A stretch of DNA of 64,000 bases from Calothrix sp. NIES-3974 (GCF_002368395.1 NZ_AP018254.1:2418001-2482000); one strand, 5' to 3'. Counted from the first letter of the stretch, positions 9,311 to 18,932 are shown. Made by a program: numbers and translations. The notes: generated from the sequence alone by a model not told the origin.

Positions 9311-9811
9311 ATGCGACGTTTACTTGCTGCTGTTGTGATGAGTGGTTGTTTATTGTCTGCTGTTCCCGCAGTTAGCCTTGCGGAAGGTTTTACCCTGTGG
9401 AGCGGTGTCGATCGCAAAAATCAACTAAGCTACCGTACAGATTTTGGAGCGCAGGCCAATAATTGGGATCGTTACTATTTGCGGGTTGATGGTAAGCGTT
9501 TACAAACGGCGGTTGCTGAATTTATTATTTCCACCCCTGATTATTTTAATGGTAAATTCGACCCCAGAAGCATGGAAGTGAAAGTGCGGGGTAGAAAAGT
9601 TCCCCTAGCAAACACGGAATGGGATAAGGAAAGTCGGGTTGTACGAATCACATTACAAGAACCCATCCCTGCTGGTACAAGTGCCGAAATTATTCTTTCC
9701 AATGTTAAAAATCCGGCAACAGGGATGTATAATTTGAATTGTCTTACCCAAGCACCGGGAGATATTCCCCTTCCTCGCTACATCGGTACTTGGATTATGA
9801 GTATTAATTAG
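9311..9811 (+). CDS. DUF2808 secreted protein
   Basis: A 166-residue protein with a clear signal peptide (RR, then a Leu/Val/Ala core, cleavage near VSLAEG at about residue 25). The rest fits the cyanobacterial DUF2808 family: YYLRV, FIISTPDYFNGKFD, then a strand-rich region with KVRG, VRITLQEPIPAG and a C-terminal GTWIMSI. The ATG at 9311 has a good AGGAG site eight bases upstream. It acts outside the plasma membrane, in the periplasm or cell wall; the function of the family is unknown. It is a single gene. Confidence 0.85.
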   Translation: MRRLLAAVVMSGCLLSAVPAVSLAEGFTLWSGVDRKNQLSYRTDFGAQANNWDRYYLRVDGKRLQTAVAEFIISTPDYFNGKFDPRSMEVKVRGRKVPLANTEWDKESRVVRITLQEPIPAGTSAEIILSNVKNPATGMYNLNCLTQAPGDIPLPRYIGTWIMSIN

Positions 9812-10206
9812 GGGAGAATAGGGAATCGGGAGTTGGGAATGGGGAGTAGCCCACATGTACTGCTAACACCACAACCTGCACACTGACGTATTTCCCGTTT
9901 GATTTGTTGACGGTTAACCCTCAAGTAGAGACGACCCGGTGGGTCGTCTCTACTTGATTTACCCGGTGGGTCGTCTCTTCCTAATTTACAACCAGATTTC
10001 ATCCAACAAGTCCTCCATGTCATTGGAAAACAACCAAATCATTTAAACAAATTATTCCTACTTCCTACTCCCTCTTCCCTACTCACCCGATAAAAACTTA
10101 ATTCCCCAGACCCTATGATGAGCCAATGGTGCATCAAAAATTAAATTCCGGGTGATAATATGATAGATTGTGGCATTCAGATAAATTAGCGAAGAGGATT
10201 GAGCAG
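9812..10206. other. Intergenic stretch with two TAGAGACG palindromes
   Basis: It contains GGGAGTTGGGAATGGGGAG low-complexity DNA, a perfect palindrome of the TAGAGACG family (about 9924-9954) and a partial second copy (9958-9980). A 71-codon minus-strand frame (9808-10023) translates these repeats and is rejected. The rpmH promoter must lie in the last 100 bases, but no boxes are certain. Confidence 0.55.
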
Positions 10207-10341
10207 ATGCAAAGGACATTAAGAGGAACTTGTCGTAAACGCAAAAGAACATCTGGATTTCGTGCAAGGATGCGGACACCAGATGGTCGGAACGTGATTA
10301 AAGCACGTCGTCGTCGGGGACGCTATCGTTTGAGTGTGTAG
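10207..10341 (+). CDS. rpmH: 50S ribosomal protein L34
   Basis: A 44-residue, Arg/Lys-rich protein starting [14 protein letters not shown] and ending [11 protein letters not shown], the standard L34 pattern (TxRGTxRKRxRxSGFRxRMxTxxGRxVIxxRRxxGRxxL). It is part of the large ribosomal subunit near the 23S 5' domain. It stands just before rnpA, the classic bacterial order, and opens a six-gene run that continues to yceD. Confidence 0.97.
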   Translation: MQRTLRGTCRKRKRTSGFRARMRTPDGRNVIKARRRRGRYRLSV

Positions 10342-10378
10342 ATCGACGCAAACAGCAACTCACTATTGTAATTAGATT

Positions 10379-10786
10379 GTGGCTTTGCCAAAACGACATC
10401 GACTTAAATCTCGTCAAGATTTTCAGGCAGTTTTCCGGGAAGGAATTCGTCGTCAAGGTGATTACCTGACCTTAAGGGCTTTACCACCGTTGTCGCGTAC
10501 CATGTCTTCTCAGGATTCTGCCAATTTGCGTTTGTGCGAATTGCCCGCTACCCAAGTAGGAATTTCTGTGAGTACAAAGGTAAGTAAGCGTGCGGTGGTG
10601 CGTAACCAGATTAAACGGCAAATTACGACATTTTTGTGGGATTTATTGCCGAAAATGGCTCCAGGATGGCGGTTAGTATTAATTGTGAAACCGACAGTGG
10701 TAGAACAAGGGTGCGTAAGACAACAATTTCTGCAAGAATTAAAGCAGTTATTGACGCAAGCCGAGGTATTAAATGGGTATTCGTGA
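10379..10786 (+). CDS. rnpA: Ribonuclease P protein component
   Basis: A 135-residue basic protein starting at GTG (MALPKRHRLKSRQDF), 37 bases after rpmH. It has the RnpA signature: VSTKVSKRAVVRNQIKRQI, in which the RNR-like RAVVRNQIKR helix binds RNase P RNA. With the catalytic RNA it matures the 5' ends of tRNAs. Its end overlaps the start of the next gene by 14 bases, which implies translational coupling. Confidence 0.95.
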   Translation: MALPKRHRLKSRQDFQAVFREGIRRQGDYLTLRALPPLSRTMSSQDSANLRLCELPATQVGISVSTKVSKRAVVRNQIKRQITTFLWDLLPKMAPGWRLVLIVKPTVVEQGCVRQQFLQELKQLLTQAEVLNGYS

Positions 10787-11165
10787 AGAAGTTTATTTTG
10801 AGGGTGGTCCCCATATCGGAGATTTAATTTTAAATGTTCTGATTGGGTTTACGGTTTTAGGTATTCCCCTGACCATTGGAGCGATTGTTCGAGCTTTGTG
10901 GCTACGGTTTCGGATTACGAATCGACGGGTTTCGGTGATTGGTGGATGGATGGGTCGCGATCGCAGTGATGTGATTTACTCAGAAATCGTCAAAATAGTC
11001 AAGGTTCCCCGTGGATTAGGATTATGGGGGGATATGGTGATTACTTTACGCAATGGTTCCCGTTTAGAGTTACGGGCTATACCTAAGTTTCGGGAAGTCT
11101 ACGATTATATTAACGAGCGGGTAATGGACAAAAATCCCGATTATGTGCCAGCAACAAAAAAATAA
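10773..11165 (+). CDS. PH-domain (bPH2/DUF304) membrane-associated protein
   Basis: A 130-residue protein. A hydrophobic stretch (LILNVLIGFTVLGIPLTIGAIV, residues about 18-40) is followed by FRITNRRVSVIGGWMGRDRSDVIYSEIVKI, the bacterial PH2 pattern, and a strand-rich end. It overlaps rnpA by 14 bases and precedes yidC. The same position is kept in many cyanobacteria, which suggests a link to membrane-protein biogenesis; that link is inference. Confidence 0.85.
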   Translation: MGIREEVYFEGGPHIGDLILNVLIGFTVLGIPLTIGAIVRALWLRFRITNRRVSVIGGWMGRDRSDVIYSEIVKIVKVPRGLGLWGDMVITLRNGSRLELRAIPKFREVYDYINERVMDKNPDYVPATKK

Positions 11166-11342
11166 CCGGGAGATTCGGTTGTGAGGCGATTGGCAAACAC
11201 AAACTGGATGATTCCCGATTATTTAGATGATTTAATTATTTAGGCTGTGTGCGGCGATCCGTAGTCAAACCTAATCCCCCACAGTTCCCAATTTCGATAA
11301 ATTAGACAAGAAACAGTTTACATACAGGTTGAATTCAGAATA

Positions 11343-12485
11343 ATGGATTTCGGTATCGGGTTTCTCTCGAATAATGTCATGTTGCCAATCATAGACTTGT
11401 TCTATAGCATAATTCCCAGCTATGGATTGGCAATTGTGGCATTAACTTTAATTATCCGTGCAGCACTCTATCCCCTTAGTGCTGGACAGATTCGGAATAT
11501 GCGACGAATGCGCATCGTCCAACCACTGATGCAAAAGCGGATGCAGGAGGTGAAGGAAAGATTTAAAGACGATCCGCAAAAGCAACAGGAAGAAATGATG
11601 AAGGTACAGCAGGAGTTTGGTAATCCCCTGTCTGGTTGTTTACCTTTACTGTTGCAAATGCCTGTTTTATTGGCCCTATTTGCGACGTTGCGAGGTTCGC
11701 CGTTTGCTGGAGCCAACTATACTGTCAATTTACAAATTTTGCCTGCCGAGCAAATTGAGCGAATTCAACCTCAAGCTTTTGCTACTGCACCCCAAAATAT
11801 TTATGTAGCCGATGGGGAGCATTTAAAGGTATTGGCAATTATCCCTGGTGGGAATAAACTCGCAGTGGGTGATCATACCAAAATTGAGTATCAAACTGAT
11901 ACAGGTAGACCATTTACAGCGGTGATGGCAGAACACCCGGATGTGAAACTGACCCCTGAGTGGAAGGTGATTAAGGGGCAAGAACGGGTTAAAATCGATG
12001 CAGAGGGTAATGTGGAGGCATTACAACCTGGAGATGTGACCATTCAGGGGACAATTCCTGGGTTGGCTGCGGATACGGGATTTTTGTTTATTACTGCTTT
12101 AGGTCACGTCGGTGCAATTGACCCTGATGGTACTATCCACTGGGATATTGTGGCAATGGTGGCATTCTTTGGGGTGAGTTTGTATGTTAGCCAAGTATTA
12201 TCTGGGCAAAACTCAACTAATGCCAATCCCCAGCAGGATACGGTGAATAAGATTACCCCAGTAATTTTTTCGGGAATGTTTTTGTTCTTTCCCCTACCTG
12301 CGGGAGTGTTGATGTATATGGTTATTGGTAATATTTTCCAGACCTTACAAACCTATATTTTGTCTCGCGAACCCCTACCGGAAGAACTACAAAAAATTGT
12401 TGATTCCCAAGCCAAACAGGAACAAACAGAACAAAAATCCCTACCTTTTGAACCGAAAAGTTCTAAGAAAAAAGCCGCAGGTTAA
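11343..12485 (+). CDS. yidC: YidC/Oxa1/Alb3 membrane insertase
   Basis: A 380-residue insertase of the short Oxa1/Alb3 form, lacking the large P1 domain of enterobacterial YidC. Transmembrane segments lie at about 10-40 and 97-117, with more hydrophobic segments at about 268-290 and 314-345. [35 protein letters not shown] is the usual cytosolic coiled loop, shown here only as a pattern from residue about 55. It inserts proteins, including photosystem subunits, into plasma and thylakoid membranes. Unusual is the long lumenal loop (about 135-260), which has an Ig-like strand pattern ([19 protein letters not shown]) resembling BIG2 domains. The Lys-rich C-terminal tail can contact ribosomes. Confidence 0.94.
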   Translation: MDFGIGFLSNNVMLPIIDLFYSIIPSYGLAIVALTLIIRAALYPLSAGQIRNMRRMRIVQPLMQKRMQEVKERFKDDPQKQQEEMMKVQQEFGNPLSGCLPLLLQMPVLLALFATLRGSPFAGANYTVNLQILPAEQIERIQPQAFATAPQNIYVADGEHLKVLAIIPGGNKLAVGDHTKIEYQTDTGRPFTAVMAEHPDVKLTPEWKVIKGQERVKIDAEGNVEALQPGDVTIQGTIPGLAADTGFLFITALGHVGAIDPDGTIHWDIVAMVAFFGVSLYVSQVLSGQNSTNANPQQDTVNKITPVIFSGMFLFFPLPAGVLMYMVIGNIFQTLQTYILSREPLPEELQKIVDSQAKQEQTEQKSLPFEPKSSKKKAAG

Positions 12486-12487
12486 TT

Positions 12488-13006
12488 ATGGCCAATAGTC
12501 AAATAGAACGGGGACAGGAATGGCTGGGTAAGCTGTTAAAATTGGCTGGGGTTTCTGCTGCTGTCACAGGTAAAAAGGTAATTGATACTTTAGAAGATGG
12601 TGAATCTTTTTGGCTGACCATTGATGAGCGGGATTTAACTCCCGAACAGATTCAAGAGTTGATTGGTGCAAATGGTGCAGTTTTAGATGCATTGCAATAT
12701 TTAGCCAACTCCACCCTCAATCTGAATCAACCTCCAGAACAACAGGGTTCCTATACAATTGAATTGGATGGCTATCGACTCAAACGTCAAACAGAAATCC
12801 GGGCGATCGCACAATCAGCAATGGAACAGGTACGTACCACGGGACAACGGGTGGAAATCAAATCTCTGAGTTCCTCGGAACGTCGATTAGTTCACCAGTT
12901 CTTAAAGGAATATCCTGATTTAGAAACCTTCAGCCAAGGAAAGGAGCCAAACCGTCAATTAATTGTCCGCATTGCGTCGGAATCTGTCGGTGAGTCTGAC
13001 TATTAG
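12488..13006 (+). CDS. khpB: KH-R3H RNA-binding protein (Jag/KhpB type)
   Basis: A 172-residue protein starting two bases after the yidC stop, so surely co-transcribed. It has a KH domain with the loop GANGAVLDALQYL (about 59-71) and an R3H domain with SSSERRLVHQFLKEYP at about 120-135. It lacks the N-terminal Jag domain seen in Firmicutes. Jag/KhpB proteins bind RNA and affect cell division and envelope synthesis in other bacteria; the role in cyanobacteria is not known to me. Confidence 0.88.
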   Translation: MANSQIERGQEWLGKLLKLAGVSAAVTGKKVIDTLEDGESFWLTIDERDLTPEQIQELIGANGAVLDALQYLANSTLNLNQPPEQQGSYTIELDGYRLKRQTEIRAIAQSAMEQVRTTGQRVEIKSLSSSERRLVHQFLKEYPDLETFSQGKEPNRQLIVRIASESVGESDY

Positions 13007-13112
13007 TCCTGGTTTTTCGGAACCTTGCAAGCAAGAAACCCCACACTAACCCAGTGGGTCTAGTGGTGGGATGTACTTGCCTATTTATTTCCTTCTCTCC
13101 CCATTGAAACAA

Positions 13113-13619
13113 ATGGAACCGATTTTTATTCCCAACCTCGCTCAAGCACCCCAGAAAAGCGAGGAAGTAGAAGTAAAAGCATTTTTAGCTGACTTAGAGA
13201 CTTTGACCCCCGTTCGGGGTAAAGTTCGGGTAGAACATCACGGGAACTTTCTCCAGGTTTCTTGTCATGTGGAAACAATTATTACCTGTACCTGCGATCG
13301 CTGTCTTCAGCAGTACAATCATCGTTTAGTCACCAATGCTTCAGAAATAATTTGGTTGCAGGAACCCGAAGCGGAAAACGATGAGTTTAATATTGAGCGG
13401 GAAGTAGCAATGGAAGATTTAGTTGAAAGTGTTTCCCCTCAAGGTTATTTTGATGTCCAGGAGTGGTTGTATCAACAGTTGTGTTTAGAAATTCCCCAAC
13501 GTCAATTATGTAACCTGAGTTGTCCGGGTATTCAACCACAAGGTCAAGGGGAAACGGAAACTCCTGTGGATAGTCGTTGGGCTTCTTTACAAGCCTTAAA
13601 GAATAAATTATCCAATTAA
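13113..13619 (+). CDS. YceD family (DUF177) protein
   Basis: About 168 residues from the chosen ATG (13113, MEPIFIPNL); an upstream ATG at 13071 would add 14 hydrophobic residues unlike the family. Family traits: VRGKVRVEHHGNFLQVSC, TCTCDRCLQ with paired Cys, and a later CNLSCPG, forming a likely zinc or structural Cys site. YceD proteins are linked to 23S rRNA accumulation and sit beside rpmF in many bacteria. Here it closes the rpmH-yidC cluster, 106 bases after khpB. Confidence 0.85.
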   Translation: MEPIFIPNLAQAPQKSEEVEVKAFLADLETLTPVRGKVRVEHHGNFLQVSCHVETIITCTCDRCLQQYNHRLVTNASEIIWLQEPEAENDEFNIEREVAMEDLVESVSPQGYFDVQEWLYQQLCLEIPQRQLCNLSCPGIQPQGQGETETPVDSRWASLQALKNKLSN

Positions 13620-13957
13620 ATTGGCGCTAAGTTGCAGTTGACTGTGAAGACTGAGAAGACTTCAATGCGAACGGCAAAAACAGCGATACGGTTTTAACCG
13701 TCCAGCTTTGCTTCTGGCTCAAATCCAAATTTCTCCCACATCCCCTAAAACCTGCTTCTTCCTTGGGAGTGGGGAGTAGATAGAAAATTAAACTGTTACT
13801 CAAGGCTAATCGTTAACTCACGAAAAATACAGGTTCGGAGCGTTTGCATTTTTACCAACTCCCTAGCTTTAACAACCCTTCCCCATAGTTTTCGCAGAAG
13901 ACTTAAGCCTACGCAGTATAATCCAAAATCCACCTTAGGGTATTACCGAGTGCTTCC
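13620..13957. other. Intergenic stretch, no gene seen
   Basis: It contains a short ACGGTT/AACCGT hairpin (about 13688-13701) without a T-run, and a GGGAGTGGGGAG tract near 13765. Nothing codes convincingly. Confidence 0.5.
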
Positions 13958-15268
13958 ATGACCTCCCAATCCCCCATTCCCCATCAATTCATCACATCTC
14001 AATATGATTTAATACTTCGTCGGGGAAAATTAATTCTATTTGATATCGGAGAGAGTGAACCTTTAGATATTGGCATTAAAGATGGCATCATAACGGCAAT
14101 TTCTCCAAATCTCAGCGAATCTGCACATCAGGAACTGGATTTAGCTGGTAAACTCATTTCTCCACCTTTCATTGAGTCACACATCCACCTCGATTCGGTA
14201 CTGACAGCAGGTGAACCGCGTTGGAATCAAAGCGGAACCCTATTTGAGGGAATCGAAATTTGGCGCGATCGCAAACTGACTTTAAATCTGGATGATGTGA
14301 AAAATCGGGCTTTGAGGATGTTGCAGGAACAGGCAAAGCAAGGTATATTGTTTGTCCGTACCCATGCGGATGTGAGTGCAGCTGGATTAATTGCCCTGCA
14401 AGCATTATTAGAAGTACGCGATCGCGTCAGAGATTGGATATCTGTCCAGGTGGTAGCATTTCCCCAAGATGGTATTTATTCCCATCCAGATAATCTTAAC
14501 TTGTTAGAACAGGCTTTAGAAATGGGTGCAGATGTGGTGGGAGGAATTCCCCATTACGAATTAACACGGGAAGATGGGGTGAATTCAGTTAAACATATCT
14601 TTGCACTGGCACAAAAGTACCACCGTTTGATTGATATTCACTGTGATGAAATTGACGATGACCAGTCGCGATTTTTAGAAGTTGTGGTTGCAGAAGCAAT
14701 TAAAACAGGGATGGGAAATAAAGTTACTGCTAGCCACACAACAGCCTTCGCTTCCTATAATAATGCCTACGCCTACAAATTAATGGGTTTTCTCAAACGT
14801 ACCCAAATCAACTTTATTGCCAACCCCTTGATTAATATTACCCTCCAAGGACGAACAGACACCTATCCCAAACGTCGCGGAGTCACCCGTGTTAAAGAAC
14901 TATGGCAAAATGGTATCAACGTCAGTTTCGGTCACGATTGCGTACAAGACCCCTGGTACAGCCTGGGAACAGGTAATATGTTAGATGTAGCCCATATGGG
15001 AGTACATGTCTGTCAAATGACCGGACGGGATGAAGTGAATGCATGTTATGAAATGGTGACACGCAATGCAGCCAAAACCCTAGACATGGAAGATAAATAC
15101 GGGATCGAAGTCGGAAAACCAGCATCATTAATTGTATTAGCAGCACGCGATCGCTATGATGCAATCCGTACTCGTATTCAACCCAGTTACGTTATCTCCC
15201 AAGGAAAAATCATCGCTGCAACCACACCAGCAGAAACTAAATGGTATGGGGAAGATTATGGATTTTAA
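13958..15268 (+). CDS. codA: CodA-family cytosine deaminase, candidate 5-methylcytosine deaminase
   Basis: A 436-residue amidohydrolase that follows E. coli CodA over its whole length. All catalytic residues are kept at a constant offset of 14: His75 and His77 (SHIHLD), His228 and Glu231 (HCDEIDDDQSR), His260 (SHTT) and Asp327 bind metal or drive deamination of cytosine to uracil. The residue after Asp327 is Cys328 where CodA has Asp314. Homologues with this position changed (Klebsiella Kpn00632, Rhodobacter Rsp0341) deaminate 5-methylcytosine to thymine, so that activity is a real possibility. The N-terminus is about 14 residues longer than CodA. No codB permease is adjacent; it is a single gene. 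Confidence 0.92.
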   Translation: MTSQSPIPHQFITSQYDLILRRGKLILFDIGESEPLDIGIKDGIITAISPNLSESAHQELDLAGKLISPPFIESHIHLDSVLTAGEPRWNQSGTLFEGIEIWRDRKLTLNLDDVKNRALRMLQEQAKQGILFVRTHADVSAAGLIALQALLEVRDRVRDWISVQVVAFPQDGIYSHPDNLNLLEQALEMGADVVGGIPHYELTREDGVNSVKHIFALAQKYHRLIDIHCDEIDDDQSRFLEVVVAEAIKTGMGNKVTASHTTAFASYNNAYAYKLMGFLKRTQINFIANPLINITLQGRTDTYPKRRGVTRVKELWQNGINVSFGHDCVQDPWYSLGTGNMLDVAHMGVHVCQMTGRDEVNACYEMVTRNAAKTLDMEDKYGIEVGKPASLIVLAARDRYDAIRTRIQPSYVISQGKIIAATTPAETKWYGEDYGF

Positions 15269-15683
15269 ATTTTATATGTTAGGAGACAGAAGACAGAAGG
15301 TGAAAACTGCGAATTATTTATCTTTTCAGCATTACTGAATAACACGTGAGTTCGATGAGTTATAAAGCCTGAAACTCTTGTCCAGTATCATTCGTAGAAA
15401 ATAGAAGTTTCTAAAAACCTTCAAGTATGATGTTGAGAATAAAATCATTAAACCTCAGTCAGTTATTGAGTTTGTTCTCAACTATATGGATGAGGTTACT
15501 TTAAACCTTAACTTTCAAAATCATTGATTCACAGTGATTGTAGCGTTTATAATCCGTCGAATTCACGTTAATAACTTTACCGTCCAGTAATATAATCATT
15601 GTAAAATATATAAATAAACCTTTGCGCCTTACCGTCTTTGCGTAAACAAATAAAACAGAATAATTCTTCTCCTACTCCCTAAT
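15269..15683. other. Intergenic stretch, no gene seen
   Basis: AT-rich DNA between convergent codA and the Uma2 gene. A GGAGACAGAAGACAGAAGG repeat lies near 15282-15300. No hairpin with a T-run, RNA gene or coding frame stands out. Confidence 0.5.
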
Positions 15684-16289
15684 CTACCAAACACCACTTA
15701 AATCCAAAACAAAACCCGGTAAAACATTTTCCCCACTCAAGCTCGTAGGATTATCCAATTCCTCCACCGCAGAATCAGACCGGTAAATATAAACTTTGCG
15801 CTGAACCCGGTCAATCAACCAACCCAATTTCGTTCCATTTTTTATATACTCCTCCATCTTCGCTTTCAATTCCTTTAAACTATCAGATTCTGACCGCAAT
15901 TCAACCACAAATTCCGGACAAATAGGAGCGAACTTTTTACGTTTTTCCAGAGGAATTGCTTCCCAATCAGTTTTTTTAATCCAAGCAGCATCGGGAGAAC
16001 GCACCGCACCAGATGGTAAAGTAAAACCACCACTAGAACCAAATCCCACACCCGTCCCATCCTGCTTCGTCCATAGCCATAATTGTCCAATTAAATCAAA
16101 ATTACGTTCATCGGTTTCAGATCCAGTCGGGGACATAATCACAATTTCTCCTGTTTCTTGACGTTCAATGCGAAAATCCCGATTCAGTTGACAAAAATCA
16201 AACAACTGCTCATCCGTCATCGTAATCACAGGATGAAACTTCAAAACTATCGCAGCTTTTTCCGTTACTGTCGGTAATTGTGCAGTCAT
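15684..16289 (-). CDS. Uma2-family (DUF820) restriction-endonuclease-fold protein
   Basis: A protein of about 201 residues of the Uma2 family, which is greatly expanded in cyanobacteria. Visible marks: MTDEQLFDFCQLN, RIERQETGEIVIMSPTG, then VRSPDAAWI (first active-site Asp) and PEFVVELRSESD (Glu of the PD-(D/E)xK core), with KMEEYIKNGTKLGWLID after it. The ATG at 16289 is chosen because a perfect AGGAGG lies five bases upstream; the ATG at 16313 has none. The fold implies a nuclease, but no target is established, and copies often travel with mobile DNA. Confidence 0.9.
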   Translation of the reverse strand: MTAQLPTVTEKAAIVLKFHPVITMTDEQLFDFCQLNRDFRIERQETGEIVIMSPTGSETDERNFDLIGQLWLWTKQDGTGVGFGSSGGFTLPSGAVRSPDAAWIKKTDWEAIPLEKRKKFAPICPEFVVELRSESDSLKELKAKMEEYIKNGTKLGWLIDRVQRKVYIYRSDSAVEELDNPTSLSGENVLPGFVLDLSGVW

Positions 16290-16466
16290 AAAACCTCCTG
16301 TTTTCAACATCAACCAGGTTTAAGCAAGTCGGCAAAAATAAATCGTAGATGCGCAGCGTCTTCCTTTGAAAGTGCGATGAACAGCTTGGGTAAATTTACC
16401 TCAAACTAGTACAGACGTAACATTTTACCTCTCCCTACTCCCTAATTACAGAAACTGTAAGCAAAT

Positions 16467-17228
16467 TCAAAACCACCCCTCAGTTTCCAAGGTTTCAATC
16501 ATTTGTAATCCCCGTGTATCTCCCACCGCAAGCAACGCAGATTTAGCATCTTCCCGCACCCCTAAATCAGGGTCTTCTGCAAAAGCTTGAATTAATGCGT
16601 CAATAGCCGTCGCATACACAACATTCGAGGGTAATTCCCGACACAACTGTCCAATTGACCAAGCACAATTACTACGCACGGGAGCTACAGGGTCTTGTAC
16701 AAGTGCTGAAATTAACGGCGGAATTGCGCCAATTACTGACTCGTAACCCACATTCCCCATTTGTGCGAGGGCGCTAGCCGCCCATAATCTAACGGCGGCA
16801 ATATCGGTTTTGAGTGCATCCGCCAAAGGTTCTAAACAACGCTTGTCGCGACAATTACCAAGTGCCCAAACAATCCCTTTGCGAACATAGCCATTCCAAT
16901 CCAGATTTAACTGTTTAATTAAAGGTTCCACCGCATCAACACTTGGATTACGACCAATTCCATAGGCTGCACTCACCCGCACCAAAGGACAAGTATCCGT
17001 AAGCAGATTAATTAAATCCGGGATAGCACGAGCATCCTCCAGGTCACAAAATGCCCTTGCAGCCAACATACGCTGCTGTGGTTCAGGATGATGTAGCAGA
17101 GGTAACATTTCCTCCGGATTTGGCTTGGGCTTTTCCAATTCTTCCTCTAGGGGAGGCATTTTGTCCAGAGGACTGCTAAGTTCCGTATCTGCATCAATCA
17201 GTAAATTTAAATCATCTTCATCATACAT
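16467..17228 (-). CDS. HEAT-repeat protein
   Basis: A 253-residue protein with an acidic N-terminus (MYDEDDLNLLIDAD) and about five HEAT-like helical repeats from residue 40 onward (PQQRMLAARAFCDLEDARAI, PLVRVSAAYGIGRN, GYVRKGIVWALGNCRD, AAVRLWAASALAQMG, APVRSNCAWSIGQL). Cyanobacterial HEAT proteins include the CpcE/F-type bilin lyases and NblB, but no lyase-specific feature is clear, and neighbours give no hint. A protein-binding scaffold is the safe call. Confidence 0.8.
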   Translation of the reverse strand: MYDEDDLNLLIDADTELSSPLDKMPPLEEELEKPKPNPEEMLPLLHHPEPQQRMLAARAFCDLEDARAIPDLINLLTDTCPLVRVSAAYGIGRNPSVDAVEPLIKQLNLDWNGYVRKGIVWALGNCRDKRCLEPLADALKTDIAAVRLWAASALAQMGNVGYESVIGAIPPLISALVQDPVAPVRSNCAWSIGQLCRELPSNVVYATAIDALIQAFAEDPDLGVREDAKSALLAVGDTRGLQMIETLETEGWF

Positions 17229-17552
17229 ATCTAAATCCCAACGAGGGATGGATGTTTACATACCCCCGATACTAACTTGTTGTTGTCAACGTTTATTATT
17301 AACTTCCCAATTATATACAGTTGGGGTGTGGTTTAGATTATTTGTCGCAGGAAAATAGGGTTAGCGGGAACAGGGAATAGGGATATAGAGTTTTGTGTCG
17401 GGTTATTTGAGTACAGAGTGAGTGGAAAATGCGGAGGATTTGTAAAACCTTACATGTAGACATGTAGGGTTGTTGACTATTCAAATCGGATTCCTATACA
17501 ATTAGGCATGGATAAGTAATGAAATCAGACTACTATAAAAAGCCCATAATCT
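17229..17552. other. Intergenic stretch, divergent promoters expected
   Basis: It separates two divergent genes and must hold both promoters. A near-palindrome TACATGTAGACATGTAGGG lies at about 17452-17470; related CTTACATGTAGGGTTGTTGAC recurs near 25755-25780, so it is a dispersed repeat. No coding frame is supported. Confidence 0.45.
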
Positions 17553-18794
17553 ATGTATTTCAATTGTTTTACAGAATTTATCACAAGTAACTTTTACCAA
17601 GCTCAAACAGACTGGTATTGCTACTGCACAATTACCTGTATGTCAGCTAATCAAGTAGTTTGTTATATGCAAGGGTACTTAAGTTATGGTTCTGGTGATG
17701 ATGGTAATGTACCCGTATCCTGTGAAGGCTCGCTTAAGGTTTATTATAGCGATTATCAGTTCAATATTGGTACTTTCAGTGAATTGGAGAAAGATTCCTA
17801 TTCATTGACAAAATTTTATATCGAACCATTATTTTGTTTACAAAAACAAGGAGAAACTGAATTAATTGCCTGTTTAAATTGGACTGCATCACAGCAAATA
17901 AATCATGAAGTTTTCTATGGAGATGGTTGGAACTGTTCTGAGAAAAAAGATATTAACCAAATTCAAATTATTGGATATCGCTCTGGTATTTTATACGGAT
18001 TTGGTCAGCTAAAAGCATTGAATACTGATAATTCGGAGTATGAGGTAATGTACCTGATCAGCATAGGAAAACCGCAACCTTTAAATCGAGAGATATATCA
18101 ACAACAAAGACGACCTCGATTCGGAAATAATAATCCGGAAAAAATGGAATTTGAGTTTTGGAAATACATGATCAAAACAGGGGACTCTCCTTATGCTGCT
18201 AGGGTTAAATTTAGGGAAACAGAGAATACATGGTTCAATGATGCACCCATGTGGAATTTTCAACGCTTTGGAGTCTCTCGCATCAACTTATATGATTTTC
18301 AATCTGATGACAGAATCATTTTTATTGGTGGAGAACACGAAGATTACTATGACCCGGATTTTTACATTTACAATGATGTAATTGAGGTGTTTCCAGATGG
18401 GGAAATTAATATTTATGGTTATCCTCGAGAATTATTTCCACCCACAGATTTTCACTCAGCAACCTTAATTGATCAATGCCACATTTGTATAATCGGTTGC
18501 TTAGGTTATCCAGAAGATCGAAAATACGGTTACACTCCCGTTTATCTTCTCAATTACGAAACTTTTAATATTGAACCGGTCGAAACCACAGGAGAAAACC
18601 CTGGATGGATTTATGACCACAAAGCAGAATTATTAGCGAAGAAAAACTGTATCAAAGTAGAAAAAGGGAAAATTCTCGAATTAGAAGTAGACAAAGAAGT
18701 TAGTCGCGATAACACAGATGTATATTACTTAAATCTGTTAACCTGGGAATGGTCTCGCGGTACAATGGAATATCATAAAAAAACGAATGCCTAA
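17553..18794 (+). CDS. Kelch-like beta-propeller protein of unknown function
   Basis: A 413-residue protein. The centre has MWNFQRFGVSRINLYD, IFIGGEHEDYYDPDFYIYNDV, FPPTDFHSATLIDQCHICIIG and TPVYLLNYETFNIEPVETTG, a pattern of kelch-like blades in which a gene-product display (GG, then paired aromatic residues) repeats. An ATG at 17640 (MSANQVVCYM) is an alternative start; the 29 residues before it are Cys- and aromatic-rich and look unlike a conserved domain. No signal peptide or membrane segment. Its low-GC codon use and lone position may indicate transfer. No function is proposed. Confidence 0.75.
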   Translation: MYFNCFTEFITSNFYQAQTDWYCYCTITCMSANQVVCYMQGYLSYGSGDDGNVPVSCEGSLKVYYSDYQFNIGTFSELEKDSYSLTKFYIEPLFCLQKQGETELIACLNWTASQQINHEVFYGDGWNCSEKKDINQIQIIGYRSGILYGFGQLKALNTDNSEYEVMYLISIGKPQPLNREIYQQQRRPRFGNNNPEKMEFEFWKYMIKTGDSPYAARVKFRETENTWFNDAPMWNFQRFGVSRINLYDFQSDDRIIFIGGEHEDYYDPDFYIYNDVIEVFPDGEINIYGYPRELFPPTDFHSATLIDQCHICIIGCLGYPEDRKYGYTPVYLLNYETFNIEPVETTGENPGWIYDHKAELLAKKNCIKVEKGKILELEVDKEVSRDNTDVYYLNLLTWEWSRGTMEYHKKTNA

Positions 18795-18932
18795 AATTAA
18801 CGAGTAGGCACAATTTAATCATAAACGAATAATTGAAAATTTCTTGATGAGAAATTCAAAAATTAACATCAAGTTGAGAAGACATAACTCCCTACTCCCT
18901 ACTCCCTACTCACCTATATTGAAATAAATCCG

